Positions 1 through 7,313 of a DNA stretch of 11,679 nucleotides are shown one piece after another. The notes beneath the pieces are model-generated. The model ran no database searches. It was not told the DNA's origin and was given only the letters and a program-made list of their open reading frames with translations. Numbering within the stretch: position 1 is the first letter of the stretch; the number at the start of each line of letters is the position of its first letter. The stretch lies in the NCBI GenBank assembly GCA_937875275.1, contig CALNCC010000061.1, positions 1-11,679 on the forward strand, in the 5' to 3' direction. This DNA is from an uncultured Dysgonomonas sp. GTDB taxonomy: Bacteria; Bacteroidota; Bacteroidia; Bacteroidales; Dysgonomonadaceae. The position numbers were made by a program, and so were the translations under genes.

Positions 1-833
1 ACATACAAAATGGGAAGTAAAATAAATATATTTATTTTTGTTATCGCAGATGTATATTTTGAAACAGAGAACCATATTATATATAGTATAGGGATCGCAA
101 CCCAAGCGTAGATATATTCGTTGATTGTTACCGGAAGGTCGAAAGGCGTTGTGGCAAAATACATAGATCGTAACGGAGCAACGTATCTGAATAATGATGC
201 CAAATAGGGTGTTAATATTGCTAATGCGGAAATAGCAGCAATATATATGTATGATCGTTCACGGTTGAAGCACTCATTAATAACTACCATTACCACAAAT
301 AAGAGTACGTTGCCTGCAACAGTAAAATACAATAGCAAATAAAGCAAAATGCCCACAATATAGCGCACTCGCCCTTTAGCGATAAGGTACACGAGAAATG
401 AAGAAAGAGCAATACATATCCCCAATATATTGTAAAGGCTGAAATAGATATATGAGCAAGCCATCAGAAGTAATAAGTTGACGGCTAATGGTATAATAAA
501 AAGAGTGTGAATAGCTCTGTTTATTTTTGCATATATTGCGACCAACAAAAGGTATATCGTTCCGATTGATACAGCAAGTATCGATGCACCTATCCACGGA
601 TAGCAATAAAACTGGGTAAGGAAAGAGCTTAGATATAACAGTAATCCGCCGGGCTTGGATATATATTGAGTGAAATAAAAGATGTCGGTTCTGAATAATT
701 GAATCTCTTCGTGGTAACCGATTATGTGATATCTATTATTAAGAAACAGCCATAGAAAAGCGGTAATCACAAGTAAAACGAACACAACGTAGCTATTACA
801 TCGTAATGTATTCTGGTATCGATCTGGAGCCAT
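1..833 (-). CDS. DUF6057-like multi-pass membrane protein (3' end cut off by window)
   Basis: An open frame of 277 codons runs from an ATG at 833 off the left edge, so the C-terminus is missing. The product is very hydrophobic, with about seven visible membrane segments beginning near residues 15-31. A conserved-looking patch between the first two helices reads EEIQLF (42-47), then PGG (61-63), then FLTQFY (71-76). From memory this matches the Bacteroidales family DUF6057, integral membrane proteins of unknown function that resemble glycosyltransferase-type polytopic proteins. The ATG is the first start after an in-frame TAA about 27 nt upstream. It lies 70 nt downstream of the EamA gene on the same strand, so it may be the last gene of that operon or have its own weak promoter. 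No function is assigned. That it is coding is nearly certain; the family name is a recollection. Confidence 0.8.
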   Translation of the reverse strand, partial: MAPDRYQNTLRCNSYVVFVLLVITAFLWLFLNNRYHIIGYHEEIQLFRTDIFYFTQYISKPGGLLLYLSSFLTQFYCYPWIGASILAVSIGTIYLLLVAIYAKINRAIHTLFIIPLAVNLLLLMACSYIYFSLYNILGICIALSSFLVYLIAKGRVRYIVGILLYLLLYFTVAGNVLLFVVMVVINECFNRERSYIYIAAISALAILTPYLASLFRYVAPLRSMYFATTPFDLPVTINEYIYAWVAIPILYIIWFSVSKYTSAITKINIFILLPILY

Positions 834-903
834 ACAGGTTAAGTCTAAGTATTGTATTTACAAATCTATACCAAAAATAACATTATTTAGCATAAATTGC
901 AAA

Positions 904-1833
904 CTATTTCTTCTCTCCCTGAAGGATATCTTCTCTTGATTTACTTGTTGTTACAAAATATACTCCGCCAAATATCAATACGGCAGCAATTACCTTCTCT
1001 ATCGTAAAGTTATCTTGCCCGATATAGATAGCAACTAAAGAAGCAATGATGGGCTGCACATTGTTGTACATCGATATTGTTGTCGGTCTGATACGTCTTT
1101 GAGCGACGGGAATCAGCATATATGTGAGGAATGTAGCACCAACAAGCGTGAATGATATGGCGACAAACGGAACAATGGATTCTCGGTATTGGATGAGAGG
1201 TGCATCTACAACATCTTTCCCAAACAGGGGCAGTGCGAATAGCGTAGCAAAAAGGAACATCCATTTCATCATCGTTATAGACGAATATCTTGTCGAAAGA
1301 GGGCGTGTGATGACAATATAGGTCGAATAGAATATCTGGGCACACAGAATGGCCAGGTCTCCTTTCAGCGTGTCTCCTTGCCCTACCGATATCTGATGGC
1401 TACTGTATATGAGAAAGATTGCTCCGGCTCCACCTAATAGTACTCCTCCGGCTTTTTTCAAGGTAATGGGTTCTTTCAGCACAATTGCTGCTATGATCAT
1501 TGCAAACAGTGGACTGCTCGTAGTTATGATAGATGCATCTACGGGCGATGTCTCATTCAGTCCGTATGCAAATAGGCTCTGATTGAAAAACATACCCAAT
1601 AGCCCCCCCACGAAAAGTATCGTCAAATCTTTTTTTGCCACTTTCTCTTTGGGCATAAATAACGATACTAACCAAAACATAATGGCGGCAAAAGACATTC
1701 TAAGGGCAGTCATGCCATAAGGCGATATAAAACCTTCGGCATACAGGTATTTATTGATAGGAATGTTGATGCCAAAGAGGCACATAACAAATAGCATCAA
1801 TAGATTCCCTTGCAACTTGGGAGACAAATTCAT
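904..1833 (-). CDS. EamA-family drug/metabolite (DMT) transporter
   Basis: This 309-residue inner-membrane carrier has the length and pattern of the ten-helix DMT superfamily: two tandem EamA repeats, roughly residues 8-142 and 160-297. Typical features are the N-terminal FGINIPINKYL segment, the NQSLFAYGLNETSP stretch near the end of helix 3 and start of helix 4, and in the second repeat the NNVQPIIASLVAIYIGQ segment ending in GGVYFVTTSK. DMT carriers move small metabolites such as amino acids, nucleosides, sugars or vitamins, and the sequence alone does not give the substrate. It starts 29 nt after the nitroreductase stop, on the same strand as ribE, which suggests one transcript. Some known flavin carriers (RibN, ImpX) are DMT/EamA-like, so a flavin substrate is a context-based guess only. 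The frame is intact. Confidence 0.93.
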   Translation of the reverse strand: MNLSPKLQGNLLMLFVMCLFGINIPINKYLYAEGFISPYGMTALRMSFAAIMFWLVSLFMPKEKVAKKDLTILFVGGLLGMFFNQSLFAYGLNETSPVDASIITTSSPLFAMIIAAIVLKEPITLKKAGGVLLGGAGAIFLIYSSHQISVGQGDTLKGDLAILCAQIFYSTYIVITRPLSTRYSSITMMKWMFLFATLFALPLFGKDVVDAPLIQYRESIVPFVAISFTLVGATFLTYMLIPVAQRRIRPTTISMYNNVQPIIASLVAIYIGQDNFTIEKVIAAVLIFGGVYFVTTSKSREDILQGEKK

Positions 1834-1862
1834 TATACTATTCCTTACCTTTTTTCCGAGGA

Positions 1863-2417
1863 TTACTTGTATGTGTTGTAAGATATTATTTCATCCGATG
1901 CTTTACGCTTCTTCTCACGTAGAGGCTGATTGGGATATCCGATGACAATATCGAGAACAATCCGTTTATTATCGGGAACATTGAGTAGCTTTTTCATTTT
2001 AGCCTCTCCAAACCACCCTAATATGCAACTGCCAAGTCCTTCCGATTGGGCTGCAAGACAAATGTGGGCTGCGGCTATACCAATGTCGAGAAACGCGAAG
2101 TGTTTGTCTTTGACAATTCCTCCCACACCCGACATAATGTTTACTTTCTCTTCTACAACGATGATATGCACGGGAGCCTGTTTCGTAAAATGATTCATCC
2201 CTAACAGTTTTGCCGAAGCTGCATCTGCCACCTTGTTTTTTAGTTCGGGATCATCGACCACTATAAAGTGCCACGGTTGGGCATTGCAAGCCGATGGGGC
2301 AAGGCGAGCGGCTTCTAATATGCGTGCTATGATCTCTCTGTCTACTGCACGTTCGGTATCGAAAGCGCGGGTGCTTTGTCTTTGGTTGACTAAGTCGTAG
2401 AATATATTTTCTGACAT
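1863..2417 (-). CDS. FMN-dependent nitroreductase family protein
   Basis: This 184-residue protein is a compact nitroreductase-fold flavoenzyme. It likely binds FMN and uses NAD(P)H to reduce nitro groups, quinones or similar acceptors in the cytoplasm. The N-terminal RQSTRAFD (13-20) is the usual FMN phosphate-binding RxSxRxF motif. APSACNAQPWHFIVV (41-55) is the conserved APS.xN.QPW segment. DIGIAAAHICLAAQSEGLGSC (about 111-131) is the helix lining the flavin, and a terminal IGYP motif is present near 159-162. The length is on the short side of the family but complete. It begins 12 nt after the ribE stop, and the EamA gene follows 29 nt later, so co-transcription with flavin synthesis is likely. 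The physiological substrate cannot be read from the sequence. Confidence 0.95.
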   Translation of the reverse strand: MSENIFYDLVNQRQSTRAFDTERAVDREIIARILEAARLAPSACNAQPWHFIVVDDPELKNKVADAASAKLLGMNHFTKQAPVHIIVVEEKVNIMSGVGGIVKDKHFAFLDIGIAAAHICLAAQSEGLGSCILGWFGEAKMKKLLNVPDNKRIVLDIVIGYPNQPLREKKRKASDEIISYNTYK

Positions 2418-2429
2418 GAATATTGTATA

Positions 2430-3029
2430 TTAAAATTGAGAAAGTCTACTGATGTATTTACCTATAATATCGAACTCTAAGTTGACCACACTTCCGCTTT
2501 TTATTTGGTGAAAGTTTGTAAACTCGTGAGTGTATGGGATTATTGCTACCTGAAAACTATTGTCGGTAGGGTTGCATACCGTAAGACTTACTCCATTCAC
2601 AGTTACAGAACCTTTGTCTACTGTAAAGTATCCTTTCTTTGCCATTTCACGGTCGAAATCGTACTCGAAAGTATAATACCAACTACCGTCGGCTTCTTCT
2701 ACTTTTTTGCATTTAGCTGTCTGGTCAACATGCCCTTGAACAATGTGCCCGTCTAAGCGTCCGTTCATAATCATGCTGCGCTCAAGGTTCACTTTACTGC
2801 CAATCTCTAAAAGTCCGAGATTGGAACGATCAAGCGTTTCTTTTATAGCGGTTACAGTATATTTTTCGTCATCGAGGTTTACGACTGTCAAACAAACTCC
2901 ATTGTGTGCAATACTTTGGTCGATTTTCAGTTCGTTGACAAACGAACAATTCATTGTTATATGTAGGTTTTCGCCCTCTCTGTTCAATGCAACAACCGTT
3001 GCCGCTTCTTCTATAATACCTGAAAACAT
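2430..3029 (-). CDS. ribE: Riboflavin synthase (alpha subunit)
   Basis: Riboflavin synthase converts two molecules of 6,7-dimethyl-8-ribityllumazine into riboflavin plus the pyrimidine precursor, the last step of riboflavin synthesis. The protein has two homologous barrels. The first opens with MFSGIIEE and contains IAHNGVCLTV. The linker carries GHIVQGHVD. The second contains GSVTVNGVSLTV and IIPYTHEFTNF. The frame is open for 14 codons upstream (to 3071), but the family begins exactly at MFSGIIE, so the ATG at 3029 is chosen, giving 199 residues, a normal length. A TAnnTTTG box at 3071-3078 lies inside that upstream extension, which also argues against the longer start. It heads a probable operon with the nitroreductase and EamA genes. 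The gene is called ribE or ribC in different genomes. Confidence 0.97.
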   Translation of the reverse strand: MFSGIIEEAATVVALNREGENLHITMNCSFVNELKIDQSIAHNGVCLTVVNLDDEKYTVTAIKETLDRSNLGLLEIGSKVNLERSMIMNGRLDGHIVQGHVDQTAKCKKVEEADGSWYYTFEYDFDREMAKKGYFTVDKGSVTVNGVSLTVCNPTDNSFQVAIIPYTHEFTNFHQIKSGSVVNLEFDIIGKYISRLSQF

Positions 3030-3070
3030 AGCTATATGGGTTTTTATTTTGTGATAATTCAATTCTATCA

Positions 3071-3078
3071 CAAAGATA
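3071..3078 (-). promoter_or_regulatory. Candidate -7 box of the ribE operon promoter
   Basis: Read on the minus strand this is TATCTTTG, a full match to the Bacteroidales -7 consensus TAnnTTTG, 41 nt upstream of the ribE start. No good TTTG appears about 19-21 nt further upstream, so the -33 element is weak or absent. The implied leader of about 35 nt is too short for an FMN riboswitch. Confidence 0.5.
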
Positions 3079-3115
3079 CTCCTTATTATTCTAAAATGAT
3101 AGTTGTCGGGCTAAC

Positions 3116-3613
3116 TTATTCTACATTATCGCATACATAGAAGAAGGTGTAATCTCCAACCGTTTCGGGGTCTACATCTATCCATTGTATTTTGTTTTCG
3201 GGAGTTCTGGTAATCGAGATCAATTCGTTATTCTCACTATAATCCTGAACCGACAAAATCCTGAATCGCTTGTTGGTACACTCATAGAGGCAAGTGTATA
3301 TGCAGTAGCTGAAATTGTTCCATTTCTCAGATTGCTTGGGGTTGTTCAGCTTTTTATAAGCCGTCCTTATTCGGTCTACATATTGAGTCCGACTTTCAGC
3401 CGATACATAGATCCTCTTCTCACGGGCATATACGATACCCTCCTTTTGCTTAATACTGGCACTGTCGACAAAGATTTCCACGCCATTTACGACTGCTATA
3501 TTTACCCAGTTCGGTTCGTTCAGAAAATCAATTTTCTCAGTCGATTTGCAACTGCTATAAATGATGCTGATTGTAGCAAATAGAGCTATACAGAATAGCA
3601 TTTTATTTTTCAT
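3116..3613 (-). CDS. Lipoprotein resembling surface-adhesin protein E family
   Basis: This 165-residue protein has a lipoprotein signal peptide: a positively charged start (MKNK), a hydrophobic stretch, and a lipobox ending YSSC with the modified cysteine at position 22. It is therefore expected to be anchored in a membrane, facing the periplasm or the outside. The mature part opens with a Trp followed by a 'VEIFVDSASI' strand, has a middle section with a YCIYTCLYEC cysteine cluster (near 103-112), and ends with a Pro-Glu-Thr then FFYVC. This order of motifs recalls the Adhesin_E family (Haemophilus surface protein E type), but the resemblance is from memory and modest. It has a candidate promoter of its own at 3645-3652 and is divergent from the plus-strand gene at 3729. 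Function unknown. Confidence 0.8.
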   Translation of the reverse strand: MKNKMLFCIALFATISIIYSSCKSTEKIDFLNEPNWVNIAVVNGVEIFVDSASIKQKEGIVYAREKRIYVSAESRTQYVDRIRTAYKKLNNPKQSEKWNNFSYCIYTCLYECTNKRFRILSVQDYSENNELISITRTPENKIQWIDVDPETVGDYTFFYVCDNVE

Positions 3614-3644
3614 ATATCGTTGTTTTTATGGAAATGATGAATTG

Positions 3645-3652
3645 TAAAGATA
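3645..3652 (-). promoter_or_regulatory. Candidate -7 box for the lipoprotein gene
   Basis: Minus-strand TATCTTTA is a one-base departure from TAnnTTTG and lies 31 nt upstream of the lipoprotein ATG at 3613. No clear -33 element is visible. It sits back to back with the plus-strand promoter at 3678-3709, making 3614-3728 a divergent promoter region. Confidence 0.35.
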
Positions 3653-3677
3653 ATGAATTTTCTCTTTTGTAGATTTA

Positions 3678-3709
3678 TTTTACACATTCGGGAATTAAGT
3701 GTATTTTTG
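3678..3709 (+). promoter_or_regulatory. Bacteroidales-type promoter for the gene at 3729
   Basis: TATTTTTG at 3702-3709 matches the -7 consensus TAnnTTTG exactly. A TTTA at 3678-3681, 20 nt before it, is a plausible -33 element. The start codon at 3729 is 19 nt downstream, leaving a short leader. Confidence 0.55.
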
Positions 3710-3728
3710 TAGCTTATAATCACATCTT

Positions 3729-4238
3729 ATGAAAAGTATATATATAACATTCATATTGCTCTTGTTGCCAGTATGTTTGTCTGCTCAATTTATCGGGATA
3801 GGAACACAATATGCTGATGCCGAAGGTAAGGGCAATGCTTTGCAGTTTGCTGCAAATGTGTCTTACCCGGTATATCATAAAAAAAACATTTTAAACTCAT
3901 ACATATCCTCAGGTATTGACTATACAGGAGGCAGCTCTCCTGTTGCAGGGTTAAATATCAAACCGATATCGGTAACTTCATATCTGTCAGAGTCGTTGTT
4001 CAACAACAATAAATACACTTTGATGGTGGGATGCGATGGCGGATATTTGTTCAACTTCAAGCACGGGAAAGATGGTGTTGTAGTTACTCCGAATATATAT
4101 TTTGATTACAAAAGTTTTTTTGTGAAAACCGGATATGATTTTAATGTAACAGGTGGAGAGAAACAATTTTTCGTTCGTGTCGGATTTTCTGTTGGCATGG
4201 GGGCGTTGAAGATGTTGCCTAATACCAAAATCAGATAA
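3729..4238 (+). CDS. Small exported, probably outer-membrane beta-barrel protein
   Basis: This 169-residue protein starts with a classical signal peptide (MKS, then a Leu-rich core, then PVCLSA with cleavage likely after Ala19 before QF). The mature part of about 150 residues consists of alternating polar and aromatic short strands with glycines, such as YISSGIDYTGG, YTLMVGCDGGYLF, FFVKTGYDF and QFFVRVGFSVGM. That is the texture of a small outer-membrane beta barrel of six to eight strands, and the C-terminus ends with a strand-like segment plus a short tail. I do not recognise a specific family. It is transcribed from its own promoter, away from the lipoprotein gene, and 44 nt upstream of mnmA. 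A soluble periplasmic beta protein is an alternative. Confidence 0.75.
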   Translation: MKSIYITFILLLLPVCLSAQFIGIGTQYADAEGKGNALQFAANVSYPVYHKKNILNSYISSGIDYTGGSSPVAGLNIKPISVTSYLSESLFNNNKYTLMVGCDGGYLFNFKHGKDGVVVTPNIYFDYKSFFVKTGYDFNVTGGEKQFFVRVGFSVGMGALKMLPNTKIR

Positions 4239-4282
4239 CATCGGATAGTACTATTTTTTAACAACGATTTTTGAAATAAATA

Positions 4283-5356
4283 ATGAATATAGCGGCTTTA
4301 GTATCGGGTGGGGTAGATAGCTCGGTAGTAGTACATCGCCTCAAGGAACAGGGATACGATCCCACCATTTTTTATATACGCATCGGCATGGAGGATAAAG
4401 ATGGATACATCGACTGCCCCGCCGAAGAAGATATTGAGATAACCACATACATTGCAAAGAAATATGGTTGTCGCATGGAGGTTGTTTCCTTGCACGAAGA
4501 GTATTGGGAGAATGTAGTGAGTTACACTATCGAGGCCGTGAAGCGAGGATTAACCCCCAACCCCGATATGATGTGCAATAAGCTTATCAAATTCGGATGC
4601 TTTGAGCAAAAGTGGGGGCATCAGTTCGATAAAATAGCTACCGGACACTATGCTACGACAACCGAATTGAACGGAAAAACATGGCTCTCTACAGCAAAAG
4701 ATCAGGTAAAAGATCAAACCTACTTCTTAGGGCAGATAAGCTATATGCAAGTCTCCAAACTCATGTTCCCTATCGGCGACTTGCCCAAAAGCGAAGTGCG
4801 TGCCATTGCTGCCGCACAGGGTTTACCTTCGGCTCAACGCAAAGACAGTCAAGGTATTTGCTTCTTGGGCAAAATAGATTATAACGATTTCATAGGTCGG
4901 TATTTAGGTGAGAAGGAAGGTGAAATCGTTGAATTTGAAACAGGCAATGTGTTAGGGACACATAAGGGATTCTGGTTTCACACCATTGGGCAACGCAAAG
5001 GGTTAGGTCTTAGTGGTGGTCCTTGGTATGTGATAAAGAAAGATACTGACCGAAACATTGTTTATGTATCGAATGGCTATAATACAAAAAATCAGTATGG
5101 AGATGTTGTAAATCTGAAAGGATTTTCATTTATCACGGAAGACATCTGGGGCGATTTTGAAGGAACGAAAGATGTAACATTCAAGATTCGCCATACACCC
5201 GAATTTACACACGGAAAAATAGAACGAATCGGCGATCTCTATCGCATTCAATCGGAAGATAAAATACAAGGAATAGCTGCCGGACAATTTGGAGTTGTTT
5301 ACGATGCTGAGTCCCAATTGTGCCTTGGTAGCGGAATGATTATAGATGACGATTGA
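4283..5356 (+). CDS. mnmA: tRNA-specific 2-thiouridylase MnmA
   Basis: MnmA activates the C2 of the wobble uridine of Lys, Glu and Gln tRNAs with ATP and inserts sulfur, giving s2U34. The 357-residue protein has the PP-loop SGGVDSS (8-14) for ATP. The first catalytic cysteine is in TPNPDMMCNKLIKF (Cys98), followed by IATGHYA (118-124), KDQTYFLG (143-150), and GICFLG (191-196) with the second catalytic cysteine, Cys193. Later landmarks are HTIGQRKGLGLSGGPWYV and the C-terminal beta barrel ending in GIAAGQFGVVYD. It begins directly at the PP-loop strand (MNIAALVSGG), so the start is secure. The stretch after the PP-loop (RIGMEDKDGYIDCPAEED) differs from the usual MKNWD-type segment. Bacteroidales often carry several MnmA paralogues, and this may be one of the divergent ones. 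Confidence 0.96.
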   Translation: MNIAALVSGGVDSSVVVHRLKEQGYDPTIFYIRIGMEDKDGYIDCPAEEDIEITTYIAKKYGCRMEVVSLHEEYWENVVSYTIEAVKRGLTPNPDMMCNKLIKFGCFEQKWGHQFDKIATGHYATTTELNGKTWLSTAKDQVKDQTYFLGQISYMQVSKLMFPIGDLPKSEVRAIAAAQGLPSAQRKDSQGICFLGKIDYNDFIGRYLGEKEGEIVEFETGNVLGTHKGFWFHTIGQRKGLGLSGGPWYVIKKDTDRNIVYVSNGYNTKNQYGDVVNLKGFSFITEDIWGDFEGTKDVTFKIRHTPEFTHGKIERIGDLYRIQSEDKIQGIAAGQFGVVYDAESQLCLGSGMIIDDD

Positions 5357-5392
5357 CCGTAGTATATAAATCTTTTTCGTCTTTTATTCCTA

Positions 5393-5422
5393 TCTAACCA
5401 TAATAATTTATTTCTAACCATA
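5393..5422 (+). repeat. Two direct 10-bp repeats before the TRIC-type gene
   Basis: TCTAACCATA occurs at 5393-5402 and again at 5413-5422, a period of exactly 20 bp, ending nine bases before the start codon at 5431. It could be a tandem operator for a regulator bound on one face of the helix, or a relic of a local duplication. There is no proof of function. Confidence 0.5.
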
Positions 5423-5430
5423 TTTTTTTC

Positions 5431-6078
5431 ATGGAGTATATCAATAATATAATTGATGAGCTTCAGAACGCGGAGCTGTTCAATCTCATCGAGTTTTTGG
5501 GTACTGTGGCATTTGCTATCAGCGGTATACGTTTGGCATCGGCCAAACGATTCGATTGGTTCGGAGCTATAGTTGTTGGTTTTGTAACTGCTATCGGAGG
5601 CGGTACGATGCGCGACTTGCTGTTGGGCGTTACACCTTTCTGGATGCTATCGAGTGCCTATATATGGGGCACAGTATTAGCATTTCTTATAGTGTTGTTT
5701 TTCAGAAAATTTCTTGTCCATCTGAACAATACAATATTCTGGTTCGACTGCATCGGGTTGGGGTTGTTCGTTGTGGTGGGATATGAAAAGTCTCTTGCTC
5801 TCGGTTATCACTATTGGGTGTGTATCTTTATGGGGTTGATAACGGGTATCGTAGGAAGTATTATCCGCGACATCTTGATCAACGAAATACCTATTATCTT
5901 CACACAAGAGCTGTATGCGATAGCTTGTATTATAGGTGGTATCGTGTTCACAATATGTGTAATGTTCAATACCGATATGTTTGTCGCCGAAATAGCAACA
6001 GCATTTACTATCATCATAGTACGCTTCTTCGCTACGAAGTTCAGCATAAAGCTGCCTATACTCAAGGGAGATGACTGA
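5431..6078 (+). CDS. TRIC/UPF0126-type membrane protein (YicG-like cation channel family)
   Basis: This 215-residue inner-membrane protein has about seven hydrophobic segments arranged as two repeats of three helices plus one. The two diagnostic glycine/Arg-Asp motifs are present at the ends of the repeats: AIGGGTMRDLLLG (about 54-66) and GIVGSIIRDILIN (about 138-150). Bacterial members (formerly UPF0126 or 'glycine transporter' domain) are structurally homologous to the trimeric intracellular cation channels, thought to pass monovalent cations such as potassium. The physiological role in bacteria is not settled. The start at 5431 precedes an amphipathic first helix. It lies 74 nt after mnmA on the same strand and 81 nt before pheS, which has its own promoter. 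Confidence 0.92.
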   Translation: MEYINNIIDELQNAELFNLIEFLGTVAFAISGIRLASAKRFDWFGAIVVGFVTAIGGGTMRDLLLGVTPFWMLSSAYIWGTVLAFLIVLFFRKFLVHLNNTIFWFDCIGLGLFVVVGYEKSLALGYHYWVCIFMGLITGIVGSIIRDILINEIPIIFTQELYAIACIIGGIVFTICVMFNTDMFVAEIATAFTIIIVRFFATKFSIKLPILKGDD

Positions 6079-6102
6079 TGATTGAAATAAGGCAGGAAAT
6101 AC

Positions 6103-6133
6103 TTCTGAAAAGGAAAAAGAAAGTGTATTTTTG
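6103..6133 (+). promoter_or_regulatory. Bacteroidales-type promoter for pheS
   Basis: TATTTTTG at 6126-6133 fits TAnnTTTG exactly and lies 26 nt before the pheS ATG. A TTCTG at 6103-6107, 18 nt upstream, is a rough -33 element. It sits just after the stop of the preceding gene, so pheS is probably transcribed independently. Confidence 0.55.
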
Positions 6134-6159
6134 CATTCTGTAAATAAAATAAAGACAAT

Positions 6160-7179
6160 ATGCTGGATAAGATAAATCAATTGTTGAGTGAAATAGAGAG
6201 TCTGAATGCTTCGACAGTGGAAGAAATAGAAAATCTCCGCATCAAATATTTGAGTAAGAAAGGAGAAATATCTTCTTTGATGAACGACTTTCGTAATGTT
6301 GCGGCAGAGCAAAAACGTGAAGTTGGGATGAAACTTAATGTTCTGAAAGAACAGGCTCAAGATCGCATCAATTCGCTCCGCGAGGCTTTGGAGTCGAATC
6401 CGACAACAGATGATACTATCGACCTTACACGTACGGCAGCACCGGTAAAATTGGGTACTCGCCATCCGTTATCAATCGTAAAACATGAGATTTGTAACAT
6501 TTTCAATAAAATGGGATTCTCAATAGCCGAAGGACCCGAAATAGAAGATGACTGGCATGTGTTCTCAGCGTTAAATTTTGCTGACGATCATCCGGCAAGA
6601 GATATGCAGGATACATTCTTTGTTTCTCACGATCCGCAGGTGCTTCTGCGTACGCACACCTCTTCGGTGCAAGTGCGTGTGATGGAAAAACAACAGCCAC
6701 CGATACGGATTATTTGTCCGGGACGTGTATACCGTAACGAAGCGATATCATATCGTGCTCACTGTTTCTTCCATCAGGTTGAGGCATTGTATATAGACAA
6801 AAACGTATCGTTTGCCGATCTGAAACAAATGTTGCTTTATTTTGCAAAAGAGATGTTTGGAGCAGACACGAAAATTCGTTTACGTCCGTCTTATTTTCCT
6901 TTCACAGAGCCAAGTGCTGAGATGGATATTTCATGCAACATCTGTAGTGGAAAAGGTTGTCCTTTCTGTAAACATACGGGATGGGTAGAGATTCTCGGCT
7001 GTGGAATGGTTGACCCCAATGTATTGGAAAGTTGCGGCATAGATAGTAAGGAATATACAGGCTATGCATTAGGTATGGGAATAGAGCGTATAACGAATCT
7101 GAAGTACAGAGTAAAGGATTTACGCATGTTCTCGGAGAATGATGTGCGATTCCTCGATCAATTTCAAGATGCATATTAA
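6160..7179 (+). CDS. pheS: Phenylalanine--tRNA ligase alpha subunit
   Basis: PheS is the catalytic half of the (alpha-beta)2 phenylalanyl-tRNA synthetase, which charges tRNA-Phe in the cytoplasm. At 339 residues it is full length for Bacteroidales. Residues 1-80 form the coiled-coil tRNA-binding arm. The catalytic core starts near GTRHPLSIV (99-107), with the FSIAEGPEIEDDWHVF segment (120-135), motif 2 around AHCFFHQVEALY (200-211), the FPFTEPSAEMDI substrate-pocket segment (246-257), and motif 3 GMGIER (305-310). A cysteine knuckle C259-x2-C262-x4-C267-x2-C270 is inserted after the pocket segment and probably binds a metal. The pheT partner is not in the window, so the two subunits are encoded apart. 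It has its own promoter upstream and a strong terminator downstream. Confidence 0.98.
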   Translation: MLDKINQLLSEIESLNASTVEEIENLRIKYLSKKGEISSLMNDFRNVAAEQKREVGMKLNVLKEQAQDRINSLREALESNPTTDDTIDLTRTAAPVKLGTRHPLSIVKHEICNIFNKMGFSIAEGPEIEDDWHVFSALNFADDHPARDMQDTFFVSHDPQVLLRTHTSSVQVRVMEKQQPPIRIICPGRVYRNEAISYRAHCFFHQVEALYIDKNVSFADLKQMLLYFAKEMFGADTKIRLRPSYFPFTEPSAEMDISCNICSGKGCPFCKHTGWVEILGCGMVDPNVLESCGIDSKEYTGYALGMGIERITNLKYRVKDLRMFSENDVRFLDQFQDAY

Positions 7180-7200
7180 ATCAAATAAGATATAGTTGAG

Positions 7201-7230
7201 AAAGGGACAAACTTTTCGGTTTGTCCCTTT
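7201..7230 (+). terminator. Rho-independent-type hairpin after pheS
   Basis: A perfect 12-bp stem, AAAGGGACAAAC (7201-7212) pairing with its complement at 7219-7230, closes a 6-nt TTTTCG loop. It begins 22 nt after the pheS stop and is followed by a T-rich TTCATTT tract. It separates pheS from the next gene. Confidence 0.85.
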
Positions 7231-7313
7231 TCATTTAATAGTTGGTGTTATAAAATTGATGTAGCTGCGTTATTCTAATAGATGTATAATCAGAAGTTAT
7301 TTACTCGGTAAAG

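Noticed and set aside
3030..3115. FMN riboswitch upstream of ribE
   Set aside because: Only about 86 nt separate the genes, the promoter box lies 41 nt from the start, and no RFN-element pattern is visible.
5677..6465. A 262-codon minus-strand open frame across the TRIC-type gene and pheS
   Set aside because: It is antisense to two well-supported genes, spans their promoter region, and its composition (many Cys, Tyr, His) is that of a shadow frame.
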